This document shows positions 1 through 8,782 of a DNA stretch of 64,000 nucleotides, piece after piece; within the stretch, counting starts at the first letter, position 1; the number at the start of each line of letters is the position of its first letter. The translations under genes and the position numbers were made by a program. The DNA is taken from contig CALDYR010000003.1 of NCBI GenBank assembly GCA_937944405.1, positions 26,633 to 90,632 of the forward strand. The letters are read 5' to 3'. The DNA is from an uncultured Pirellulaceae bacterium (lineage in GTDB: Bacteria > Planctomycetota > Planctomycetia > Pirellulales > Pirellulaceae). The notes beneath the pieces were generated by a model, which worked only from the letters and a program-made list of their open reading frames with translations, was not told the origin of the DNA and did no database searches.

Positions 1-1
1 T

Positions 2-1150
2 CGATCTTCCATCGCCCAGCGGCAGCCGATCTTTCACGACGGGGCTCAAATAGCGGTCGGTCAATCGTACCGTGATAGCCACACTGCGGTCGTTTGCCCT
101 GTGGTGGACAATTCGGATAAAATTATCGCGGTGGTTTATGGATTTCGCACGCATCACGGCACCAACAATCGCATCGGAGCGTGTCCTTTAGAAGTTCAAT
201 TTGTGCGACTGATTGCCAGTTCGATTTCTGCGGCCATGGTGCGATTAGAAAAAGAAGCCGAAGCATCGCGATCGCGCGTTTTGTTGGAACAGGCGCTTTC
301 ACCTAAGGTAGTCCGGCAATTAGAGGTTGATCCACAGATCCTGCAGGGTGTCACGCGCGAAGTTACCGTTTTGTTCGCCGACCTACGAGATTTCTCTGCG
401 ATCAGCGAACAAGCCGGCCCCAAGGTAACGTATCAAATGTTGACCGATGTGATGGATCTGTTTTCGGAAATCATCGCCGGTCATGACGGCGTTGTCATCG
501 ATTTTTACGGAGACGGCATATCAGCGTTTTGGAACGCACCGATCGAGCAAACCCGGCATACGCTGCTGGCGGTACAGGCCGGGCATGATATTTTGGCGGC
601 GCTGCCAGAACTAAATTCAATTTGGGAAAGTCGATTGGTCAAGCGGTTACGGGCCGGTATTGGAATTCATTGCGGTGACGCTTTGGTTGGAAATTCTGGC
701 AGCAGCAGCCGGCTTAAATATGGCCCGCAAGGCGCGACGGTCAACATCGCAAGCCGTTTAGAATCGGTGACCAAAGGATTGGGGGTGCCGATGATTGTCT
801 CAAAGCAAGTCGCTGATAAAGTATCGCAACATTATCACGGACGCCGATTATGTCAAACGCAACTCAGCGGTATGAGCGAACCATTGCACCTATTCAAATT
901 AATTGCTAAACCGGTTTCGGCATCCTCCCTTCGACACTTTGAAGAGTACGACCAAGCCTTGGAACTATATGAGCGTCAAGAATACACCGAAGCGATTGCT
1001 ATTCTTTGCGGGCTGAACATCGATATGCCCGATCCGGCAAGCGCGTATCTTCTGGAACAAGCGATGCTAAAAAACGCACACCAAGTCGATCTTCGAAAAC
1101 TTTACGATCAAAAGTCAGGCGTTTCAGCACTGACGTTGAAGGAAGCCTAA
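2..1150 (+). CDS. Class III adenylate/guanylate cyclase, 5'-truncated by the window edge
   Basis: Cyclase catalytic core 'EVTVLFADLRDFSAISE...GDGISAFWNAP...GIGIHCGDALVGNSGSSSRLKYGPQGATVNIASRLE'. The frame is open to the window start, so the gene begins upstream. Confidence 0.9.
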   Translation, partial: RSSIAQRQPIFHDGAQIAVGQSYRDSHTAVVCPVVDNSDKIIAVVYGFRTHHGTNNRIGACPLEVQFVRLIASSISAAMVRLEKEAEASRSRVLLEQALSPKVVRQLEVDPQILQGVTREVTVLFADLRDFSAISEQAGPKVTYQMLTDVMDLFSEIIAGHDGVVIDFYGDGISAFWNAPIEQTRHTLLAVQAGHDILAALPELNSIWESRLVKRLRAGIGIHCGDALVGNSGSSSRLKYGPQGATVNIASRLESVTKGLGVPMIVSKQVADKVSQHYHGRRLCQTQLSGMSEPLHLFKLIAKPVSASSLRHFEEYDQALELYERQEYTEAIAILCGLNIDMPDPASAYLLEQAMLKNAHQVDLRKLYDQKSGVSALTLKEA

Positions 1151-1261
1151 AAGGCGGTTGCCACCAGCTTTTTCGGGGAAAGTTCAACGTGCTGTTTGTC
1201 ACCTCCCAATTCCACATGCGACTACATTGATCAATCTCGGCAGTCGAATTGAAGATTTCCG

Positions 1262-1861
1262 TTAATGCGGTTTGGCGAATGCCTTGGTGGCGGCATCTTT
1301 GTCGGTTTGAATCTCAACGGGTTTGCCCTTTCGGAATTCACAAGCGTAGGTCGCCCGATCTTTCGAAGGTCGACGCGCGTACACTCGGGCGTAATTCAAT
1401 TCGTTGTAGCGGACCTTGAAACGTGCACCGGTTCGATTGAGAAAACGTTCTAGCTTGAAAGCCCGTTTCGATTTAGCCGGAATTGGTTTGGAGTCGTGAA
1501 TTTGATAGTGATGATTTAGTTGGATATTGAGATGGGTCCAATCTTGGTCGGACAGATTTTCAATGATCAATTCACCGCCGCCAAATTCTGGACGCAGGTC
1601 GTATCTTGTTTCGTAAAACATTTGCGAAGGTAACCCCGTCGCCGTGATTCGGCACTCCAATTGCCCTTCGTGAACCGCTGGCATGTAGTTGAAAAGCGCC
1701 AAAATAATCACCACAGGAACTAGGCACATGATGACCAAAGTAATTTGCAGTCCAACGGGAGACAGGGTTGGCATGTCTCGGGCTATCTTTGATCGTTGGC
1801 CGGCAAAATTGCTGGTTTGTGTTTCCGTCATTTTTCGGTTTCTAAATTTGTGAACAGGCAC
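1262..1861 (-). CDS. Hypothetical protein with one N-terminal TM helix
   Basis: Intact 199-aa ORF with hydrophobic 'ITLVIMCLVPVVIILALFNYM', divergent from the RegB-like gene. Confidence 0.7.
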   Translation of the reverse strand: MPVHKFRNRKMTETQTSNFAGQRSKIARDMPTLSPVGLQITLVIMCLVPVVIILALFNYMPAVHEGQLECRITATGLPSQMFYETRYDLRPEFGGGELIIENLSDQDWTHLNIQLNHHYQIHDSKPIPAKSKRAFKLERFLNRTGARFKVRYNELNYARVYARRPSKDRATYACEFRKGKPVEIQTDKDAATKAFAKPH

Positions 1862-1924
1862 GGTCGTTAGGTTTGAACCGCTCTAGCGCTGGAACAAATT
1901 ATACATGGCGAGTACGATTCAAAT

Positions 1925-3259
1925 ATGCCAAACCTCAAAGAGCGCAATTTTCTTAACGCATCGTGGTTGATCAATCTTCGTTGGGTTGCCGTAATCGGTC
2001 AGGTCGCCACGATCACCGGCGCGATCGCTTTTTTCCAAGCCCAAATTCCGGCGCTGTGGGCGTTGGTTGTCGTTATTTCGCTGACGGCATTTTCAAATGT
2101 GTTGTTGGCGTTTTGGTTTGCCCATGATCGTCGCATAAAATTGGAGGTGCCGACCTGGAATGTTTTGCTGGGGTTGGTAATGGTGATGGATATGCTCTCG
2201 CTTACCGCGTTGTTATTTGCCACCGGTGGACCGAACAATCCGTTTTGCTTGTTCATCTTTGTTAATATCAGCCTCAGCGCTTTGGTGCTTAACCGAAACT
2301 GGGCTTGGGGGATTAACCTTTTAGCCAACGCTTGTTTTCTGCTGATCACATTTGACCATCTTAAAGTCCCTCAGTTGGATATGGGGCTCCATCCGTTGCG
2401 GTCCATGGAGGCGACGGCTTTGAAACATATCGCGTTACTGGTCGCTTTTGCGACCTGCTCCAGCGTGATCGTTTACTTCATGACGCGTTTGACGGCGGAA
2501 CTGAGGGCTCAGCAGTTAGAGGTTCGCAACGCTCAATTAAAACAGGCGAAAAGCGAGAAAATCGAGGCCCTAGGAACCTTGGCCGCCGGTACGGCCCATG
2601 AATTAGCGACGCCTTTGTCGACCATTGCGATTGTCGCCAAAGATGTGGAACAGGCCTTTGAACTGCATCCCCCCGATTTCCCGGGGGCCCAAGAAGTTAT
2701 CGATGATGTGCATCTGATCCGCAGTCAACTGGATCGGTGCCGCACGATTATCGACCGTATGTCCAGCCACGCCGGTGAAGCGGTGGGGGAGACGATCCGC
2801 CAGTGCACGCTGGGCCGGTTGGCCAATGCGGCCCTAGAGGGTTTGATCGGGAGAGGTCGTGTGCATTTGGATGTGTTGCCCGCAGATGAAAACGAAACCC
2901 TCGCGGTGCCGATCGACGGGCTCAGTCAAGCGATTCGAGGGCTGGTCCAAAACGCTCTCGACGCCGATCCAAGCGATCGTCCAGTGATCGTTTCGATTCG
3001 TCGAGCACGCGATCATTGGCGTTGGGAAATCACCGACCGCGGCCCCGGGATGTCCCCTGAAGTGCTGCAAAGGGTCAGCGAGCCGTTTTTCACGACGAAG
3101 TCTCCCGGAAAAGGAATGGGATTGGGAGTTTTTCTCGCAAAAAATGTTGTGCGGAGACTCGGTGGGACGGTTAACTACAGGTCATCTAATGACGCAGGAA
3201 CTGTTAATACAGGCACCACAGTCACCATAACTCTGCCTTATCATGATTTCAGAAAATAA
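1925..3259 (+). CDS. regB: RegB/PrrB-type redox sensor histidine kinase
   Basis: Multiple TM helices, GGPNNPF motif, H-box 'ALGTLAAGTAHELATPLSTIAI', conserved 'RSQLDRCRTII' cysteine, HATPase motifs 'NALDADP', 'DRGPGM', 'GKGMGLGVFLA'. Confidence 0.88.
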   Translation: MPNLKERNFLNASWLINLRWVAVIGQVATITGAIAFFQAQIPALWALVVVISLTAFSNVLLAFWFAHDRRIKLEVPTWNVLLGLVMVMDMLSLTALLFATGGPNNPFCLFIFVNISLSALVLNRNWAWGINLLANACFLLITFDHLKVPQLDMGLHPLRSMEATALKHIALLVAFATCSSVIVYFMTRLTAELRAQQLEVRNAQLKQAKSEKIEALGTLAAGTAHELATPLSTIAIVAKDVEQAFELHPPDFPGAQEVIDDVHLIRSQLDRCRTIIDRMSSHAGEAVGETIRQCTLGRLANAALEGLIGRGRVHLDVLPADENETLAVPIDGLSQAIRGLVQNALDADPSDRPVIVSIRRARDHWRWEITDRGPGMSPEVLQRVSEPFFTTKSPGKGMGLGVFLAKNVVRRLGGTVNYRSSNDAGTVNTGTTVTITLPYHDFRK

Positions 3260-3797
3260 CTTTGCGGCGATGGCGAATCAAACACTTTCGATCATGGTCG
3301 TTGATGACGACGATGTTTTGAGAAGCCGATTAGAAAAAGCGTTTTTAAAACGAGGGTTCGCCGTTTATATCGCTTCCAATCGCGACGAAGCCCTACAATT
3401 GTCGGCGCTGCATCAACCGGACCGAGCGGTTCTGGATTTGAAGATGCCTGGCAAGTCAGGGCTCGAACTGCTCAGCGAGATGCGCGAAACGTCGCCTTTG
3501 ACAGCCTGCGTTATTCTCACCGGCTACGGATCGATCAACAATGCGGTCGAAGCGGTGAAGTTAGGTGCTGTCGGGTACGTGACCAAACCGGCTGATGCCG
3601 ATCAAGTTTTAGCCGCGTTTGAGGAAAGTCCTGTCATCGAAAATCCTGAGTTTCCCCCACCATCTTTAGCGGCCGCCCAGTGGGAGCACATTCAGCGCGT
3701 GTTGGCAGATTCCGGTGGTAACATTTCCGAAGCGGCGCGGAGACTGGACATTCCCCGACGAACATTACAGCGTAAGCTCAAAAAGAACGCGCCCTAA
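3243..3797 (+). CDS. regA: RegA/PrrA/ActR-type response regulator
   Basis: Receiver domain (VVDDDD, LDLKMPGKSG, TGYGS, K) plus Fis-type HTH 'GGNISEAARRLDIPRRTLQRKLKK'. Overlaps the 3' end of the kinase gene. Confidence 0.88.
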   Translation: MISENNFAAMANQTLSIMVVDDDDVLRSRLEKAFLKRGFAVYIASNRDEALQLSALHQPDRAVLDLKMPGKSGLELLSEMRETSPLTACVILTGYGSINNAVEAVKLGAVGYVTKPADADQVLAAFEESPVIENPEFPPPSLAAAQWEHIQRVLADSGGNISEAARRLDIPRRTLQRKLKKNAP

Positions 3798-3811
3798 GCG
3801 AATCGGAAACA

Positions 3812-4336
3812 TCATCGCGATTGGACGGCCTTTAAAACAGCGCTCTCGACGTTGAGTAAGTGCTGTTCGACGTCGACCTCAACCACATCGCCCTCGTCAG
3901 CGGTCGATTCTAACGCCTCAAATTGGCTGGCCAGCAGTCCCGGGGGCATGTAGTGGCCTTCGCGGCCGGCCAAGCGTTTGGCGATCGCTGCGCTGCCGGC
4001 AGTGAGGTGGACGAACACGATCTGGTTGTCTGCAGTCCGCAGTTGGTCTCTGTAAATCTTTTTCAACGCCGAACAAGCCACTGCGACCGGAACGCCCTCT
4101 TGGGATTTTGACTTGATGTGAACGCAGATTTCCTCTAGCCATGGTTCTCGATCACTATCGTCCAGCGGGACACCTTGGGACATCTTGGCGACATTGGTTG
4201 GAGGATGTAAATCGTCGCCATCGGTGAACTGATAGCCTAATTCTTTTTGCAGAAAACGACCAAATGTCGACTTCCCACACCCCGACACGCCCATCAAAAT
4301 AACAACCGGTGATATGGATTGGCTCGACGTTTTCAT
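3812..4336 (-). CDS. gntK: Gluconokinase
   Basis: 'VILMGVSGCGKSTFGRFLQKELGYQFTDGDDLHPPTNVAKMSQGVPLDDSDREPWL' is characteristic of GntK. Confidence 0.92.
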   Translation of the reverse strand: MKTSSQSISPVVILMGVSGCGKSTFGRFLQKELGYQFTDGDDLHPPTNVAKMSQGVPLDDSDREPWLEEICVHIKSKSQEGVPVAVACSALKKIYRDQLRTADNQIVFVHLTAGSAAIAKRLAGREGHYMPPGLLASQFEALESTADEGDVVEVDVEQHLLNVESAVLKAVQSR

Positions 4337-4540
4337 AAATTGGGATTCCGTTGGTGAAATTTAAGTGTGTAAGATTTGCGTGTGTAGAATTCGTCTGTTA
4401 TCGCGTGATGGAGCGGCGCGAATCGACCACAATTATAGCCTCTCAGCGCAGTTAGGAACGCGCGAAAACAACTTGAGGATTGGGACGACGACCGGTTTGT
4501 GCCCGAGTTTTTATGTTTAAGGGTCAGCCGGAGGGACGCG

Positions 4541-4700
4541 TTTTAGAGACCACCAACACGTACGCCCATCGGCTTACGGTTCAACGTAAGTGAATGAATG
4601 GCTTGAAAACTCCGGAGTTATAAATTGCGCGATCCCTAATTGCGTTGATAAATCGACCCACCTGCGAGCACCAGATTATAGTTTTATAGGGTGACGCGCC
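4541..4700 (+). promoter_or_regulatory. Candidate leader element upstream of the NusG-like gene
   Basis: Sequence from 4554 aligns by eye over about 90 nt with 33628-33715 (roughly 70% identity, one gap). Internal hairpin cttacg-gttcaa-cgtaag (4573-4590) and possible long stem gcgcg/cccta (4627-4638) with taggg/cgcgc (4687-4699). Confidence 0.4.
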
Positions 4701-4763
4701 GAAACAACCCATACGCTGCGGCGCCTTAGCCTGACCTTCGAACGCAAACTTTGTGGTTTTTGC

Positions 4764-5354
4764 ATGCCTATTCTGAAACGTGAAAACGACATTTACCCGC
4801 CCGATCTGTTTGAATCGGGATTGGCCCTGACCCGGCCGGCCCAAGAGGGGGTTCATTGGTGGTGCCTTTACACCGAAGTCAGACGCGAAAAGGATCTGAC
4901 ACGAAAATTGGGTTCGATGAAGATCCCTCACTACGCACCGGTTGTGCCCAAACGTTATCGATCTCCTAACGGGCGATTGCGAACATCTTATATTCCATTG
5001 TTTGCCAATTATGTTTTCATGCTGGCCGACCAAGAGCAGCGCTATCGCGCGATGACGACTAATTGCATCCGGAAATGCAGCGCGGTAAAAGATTTTGAAA
5101 TGCTGGTTTCGGACCTGTCACAAGTCCACGCCATCGTACAAGCCGGCGTGCCACTGACTGCGGAGTCTAAACTTGCCGCTGGTGACAAAGTCAAAGTTCG
5201 AACCGGGCCATTTGCAGGTTATGAAGGCGTCGTACTGCGGCGCGAGGGAAAGACGCGATTGCTGCTGTCGATCCGATTCCTTGAAGAAGGCGTATCGATG
5301 GCGATCGATGAGGGACAACTGGAAATCACAGACAAACATAAATCAAACCAATGA
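4764..5354 (+). CDS. NusG-like transcription antitermination factor (RfaH/UpxY/LoaP type)
   Basis: NGN domain 'WWCLYTEVRREKDLTRKLGSMKIPHYAPVVPKR...PLFANYVFM' and KOW motif 'GDKVKVRTGPFAGYEGVVLRREGKTRLLLSIRFL'. Confidence 0.87.
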   Translation: MPILKRENDIYPPDLFESGLALTRPAQEGVHWWCLYTEVRREKDLTRKLGSMKIPHYAPVVPKRYRSPNGRLRTSYIPLFANYVFMLADQEQRYRAMTTNCIRKCSAVKDFEMLVSDLSQVHAIVQAGVPLTAESKLAAGDKVKVRTGPFAGYEGVVLRREGKTRLLLSIRFLEEGVSMAIDEGQLEITDKHKSNQ

Positions 5355-5356
5355 TT

Positions 5357-5761
5357 TTAACTTGCGTTGTCCACTGCGCTTTGGGTGATTTGGACTTGGA
5401 TGACTTCATCAATGCCTGCGGCTGGAACATTAGTTTTTATTTCCAAACGCACTCCAAACCGCTGGACTTCGGTGACGCGAATTCGGACAGCCTCATTTTC
5501 GCAGTATGCTTCGGCTACCGGCGCGCTTTCCATCGGGGGGTGCAACGGAACATGTAAAACGGTCGTCGCCTGTTGCGACCGAAGCGACACACGAAATTGG
5601 CCGTTGAATTGGTCAATGCCATCTGCGTTGGATCGGATGATGTGTTGCGTGACCGCGGGGTCCGACATCGGCGAAAACTCTTCTTCTTCAACCGCATCGG
5701 CAACGCCGTCCAAACGACCGAGTTGGTTTAGTCGGTCTTCGATACTTTGGTTGTTATTCAT
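5357..5761 (-). CDS. Hypothetical protein
   Basis: Intact ORF; start placed at MNNNQSIEDRL. Family not recognised. Confidence 0.55.
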   Translation of the reverse strand: MNNNQSIEDRLNQLGRLDGVADAVEEEEFSPMSDPAVTQHIIRSNADGIDQFNGQFRVSLRSQQATTVLHVPLHPPMESAPVAEAYCENEAVRIRVTEVQRFGVRLEIKTNVPAAGIDEVIQVQITQSAVDNAS

Positions 5762-5942
5762 GGTGCCTTCATTGGTAAGAGTCGTAGTACAGATTGCTGT
5801 CCTGTCTATCTTGAGTCGATGGTGTGTCGATCCCACCGTCATCGCAAACGATACCTCAAATCAGCGCTCAAAAGCAACCTGCTTCCGGCCATGCGTATCT
5901 ACCGCAAAAGCCATCGGCAATTTGGCGCTGGGATTAAACAGA

Positions 5943-5970
5943 CAAAGGCAGCACTAATGTGCTGCCTTTG
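5943..5970 (-). terminator. Stem-loop terminator downstream of metK
   Basis: Perfect 12-bp stem caaaggcagcac-taat-gtgctgcctttg just after the metK 3' end; minus strand continues 'tctgttt'. Confidence 0.72.
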
Positions 5971-6003
5971 CTGAGGGTCTGTATCACGGTCGTAACGGTT
6001 TGA

Positions 6004-7164
6004 TTATACCGCTGCTCCGGCAGCTGCTTTTTCGGCCAATTCTTTGGCAGATGCTGTGCATTCCCAAGTGAAATCGGGATCGTTGCGGCCGAAGTGGCCA
6101 CCGGCCGCAGTTTTGCGGAAGACTGGCCGTTGCAATTTCAGATAATTGATGATTCCCTGAGTCGACAAAGGGTATTGTTCACGCACGACGTTACAAATCG
6201 TTTCGTCGGAAACGGTTCCAGTGCCTTGGGTGTCAACGTGAACGCTGACTGGATCAGCCACACCGATCGCGTAGGCCAATTGGACTTCGCAGCGTTTTGC
6301 CAATCCGGCGGCGACGATGTTTTTGGCAACGTGGCGAGCCATATAGGCGGCACTGCGATCGACCTTCGTGGAATCCTTACCACTGAACGCGCCACCACCG
6401 TGGCGTCCCCAGCCACCGTAGGTGTCAACGATGATTTTGCGGCCGGTCAAGCCACAATCGCCGTGAGGTCCACCAATTTCGAATTTGCCGGTTGGGTTGA
6501 TGTGATACTTAACATCGCCCTTGACCAGTTCTTTGGGGAGAAGTGGTTCAACGATTTCCTCTTGAATGAATTTTTGAATCGTCTCGTTGTCGACGTTAGG
6601 ACTGTGCTGGGTCGAAACGACAACGGTGTCGATGCGGACTGGTGTGAAGCCATCGTACTCAACGGTGACTTGACTTTTGCTGTCAGGGCGCAACCAGTCG
6701 ACCTTTTTTGAAAATCGAGCTTCGTTCAATTTTTCCAAAATTTGATGTGACAAGGCAATTGGAAGTGGCATCAGTTCTTCGGTATCATCACAGGCGTAGC
6801 CAAACATCAGGCCTTGATCGCCAGCACCATCGGCGTCCACGCCTTGAGCAATGTCAGGGCTTTGTTGGTCCAATTTGACAATGACTTCGCATGAGTCACA
6901 ACCGATTCCTGTTGCGGCATCGGTGTAGCCGACATCTCGCATGACGCTCCGGACTAACTTTTCAACGTCGACCTCCGCTTTGGAAGTGATTTCGCCGGCA
7001 ATCACAGCCATTTCGGTGCTGACCATGGTTTCGCAAGCCACGCGGCTTTTAGGATCCTGCTCAAGCATTGCGTCGAGAATGGCATCCGAGATCTGGTCAG
7101 CCAGTTTGTCGGGGTGCCCCATGCTGACGGATTCACTTGTAAATAGGTACTTTCCAGATGCCAC
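6004..7164 (-). CDS. metK: S-adenosylmethionine synthase
   Basis: '[27 protein letters not shown]', '[14 protein letters not shown]', '[22 protein letters not shown]'. Confidence 0.97.
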   Translation of the reverse strand: MASGKYLFTSESVSMGHPDKLADQISDAILDAMLEQDPKSRVACETMVSTEMAVIAGEITSKAEVDVEKLVRSVMRDVGYTDAATGIGCDSCEVIVKLDQQSPDIAQGVDADGAGDQGLMFGYACDDTEELMPLPIALSHQILEKLNEARFSKKVDWLRPDSKSQVTVEYDGFTPVRIDTVVVSTQHSPNVDNETIQKFIQEEIVEPLLPKELVKGDVKYHINPTGKFEIGGPHGDCGLTGRKIIVDTYGGWGRHGGGAFSGKDSTKVDRSAAYMARHVAKNIVAAGLAKRCEVQLAYAIGVADPVSVHVDTQGTGTVSDETICNVVREQYPLSTQGIINYLKLQRPVFRKTAAGGHFGRNDPDFTWECTASAKELAEKAAAGAAV

Positions 7165-7283
7165 AGTCTTCTCCTCAAAATCTCAACGGACGACAGTTAA
7201 ATATACGGCTCAAAATGAAGCCAGCTTCGCAGTTTAGCACAAGGTTTTTGAATTCCAATACGCTAAAGTTACATTTCGGCTTA

Positions 7284-7308
7284 TCAAAAAACAGACGCCG
7301 CTGGCGTC
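7284..7308 (-). terminator. Rho-independent terminator downstream of waaA
   Basis: Minus-strand gacgcc-agc-ggcgtc stem followed by a T tract (tgttttttgat). Confidence 0.75.
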
Positions 7309-7367
7309 GGGAAGTCTGAGAATTTAGCGGGTTTCGTGGTGCAGCGCCGAGGGCTTTCGCGCCAGAT

Positions 7368-8702
7368 CTACGCCGCAGAAGAGGTGAAATCGTGGTTTCT
7401 TAGCCCATGGGCGGTAGGGTGTGGCTTCAGCAACGCGATGATGCCGGCGACGGTACGATCAGCAGCTCCCGAATTTTGGGCGACTACTTTCTGAGCTCTG
7501 GTTCCCATCGATTGGGCCAGGTGCGGCATTTCGATTGCCCACTTGATAAACGTTTCGATCTGATGCCCGTTGTGGACGACTTCTGCGGCATCGTTTTCGA
7601 TCAACGAGGACACGGTACTTTTGAAGTTCGATGTGCTGGGGCCAAAACAAACCGGCACGCCAAATCCAGCCGGTTCGATCATGCTCTGTCCGCCGCGGGA
7701 TCCCATGCTGCCACCGACGAAGCCGGCGTCGGCTAATCCCCACCACGCGCTCAGTTCGCCGATGACATCGATAATGACAATCGACTGTCGTTCCGACGCC
7801 TTTTCCAAGGACGATCTTCGCAAGAACGGCAGACCACGATCTTGCAATTCGCGGCACAACTGTGGCACGCGCGCTGGATGCCGTGGGACAAGAATCAGAC
7901 GAAGGTCGGGATGTGCATCGCTGAGCCTTTCGAAGGCGGAAATCAACAGAAGGTCTTCTTCCAATTGCGTGCTGCCACCGACAAACACGAAATCGTTTTG
8001 TGTGATCTGGGTTGCTGTGGTGGACTGTTGTAGTTTCACGGTGGCTGGATTCTTCCGATCGGTTTGCACGCCGTCAAATTTTACGCTGCCGGTGACGGTC
8101 ACGTTTTTTAACTTACATCCATTGTCAACAAACCGTTGAGCATAGTCGCTTGACTGCGCTCCGACCCAAGTGATCTTTTGAAAGATCGGCCGGAATAAGA
8201 AGCCAAACTTTTGGTAACCGCGTGAACTTTTTTCGCTCAAACGCCCATTGATCACACTGACGGGAATCGAATGAGAAGTGGTTAAGCGAATCAAATTTGG
8301 CCACAGTTCTAATTCGGCCAAGATCAATTGATTGGGACGCAGTCGCCGAATGGTTCGTTTAACGGCCCAAGAGAAATCTGCCGGGCAATAGAAGGTAATG
8401 TGATTTGGGAAGACATCGGCGGATAGCTTGCGTCCGGTTTCGGTCGTCGAAGAGATCGCGATCTCGAATTCAGGATGTTGTTGGCAAATCCGCTCGATGA
8501 CGGGTTTGAGCAGATTCACTTCGCCGACACTGACGGCGTGGAACCACAAGCATTGTTGTGTTGAATTCCGTTTTGGCGCATTGCCGAGCAGTTTCTGAGA
8601 CCACCCGCGACGGTTCTTTTTCTGGACAACGATTCTCCATAACAGCCATGGCGAAAACACCACCATCACTGAAAGATAAACCAAATTCAACAGAATACTC
8701 AT
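7368..8702 (-). CDS. waaA: 3-deoxy-D-manno-octulosonic acid transferase
   Basis: 'LWFHAVSVGEVNLLKPVIERI', 'ISSTTETGRKLSADVFPNHITFYCPADFSWAVKRTIRRLRPNQLILAELELWPNLI'. Start set at MSILLNL, which has a purine-rich upstream sequence. Confidence 0.92.
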   Translation of the reverse strand: MSILLNLVYLSVMVVFSPWLLWRIVVQKKNRRGWSQKLLGNAPKRNSTQQCLWFHAVSVGEVNLLKPVIERICQQHPEFEIAISSTTETGRKLSADVFPNHITFYCPADFSWAVKRTIRRLRPNQLILAELELWPNLIRLTTSHSIPVSVINGRLSEKSSRGYQKFGFLFRPIFQKITWVGAQSSDYAQRFVDNGCKLKNVTVTGSVKFDGVQTDRKNPATVKLQQSTTATQITQNDFVFVGGSTQLEEDLLLISAFERLSDAHPDLRLILVPRHPARVPQLCRELQDRGLPFLRRSSLEKASERQSIVIIDVIGELSAWWGLADAGFVGGSMGSRGGQSMIEPAGFGVPVCFGPSTSNFKSTVSSLIENDAAEVVHNGHQIETFIKWAIEMPHLAQSMGTRAQKVVAQNSGAADRTVAGIIALLKPHPTAHGLRNHDFTSSAA

Positions 8703-8782
8703 GGGATCCTTCCCAAAATGTCGTCCGTAGGGAATGAGTAACGCGTCTCTGCGGTGGCTTTTACTCAAGCTTCGTGCGATGG

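Noticed and set aside
6094-6711. 205-aa plus-strand ORF opposite metK
   Set aside because: Shadow of metK; no independent coding evidence.
7165-7367. SAM riboswitch upstream of metK
   Set aside because: No SAM-I/SAM-II-like motifs recognised; the hairpin here is explained as the waaA terminator.
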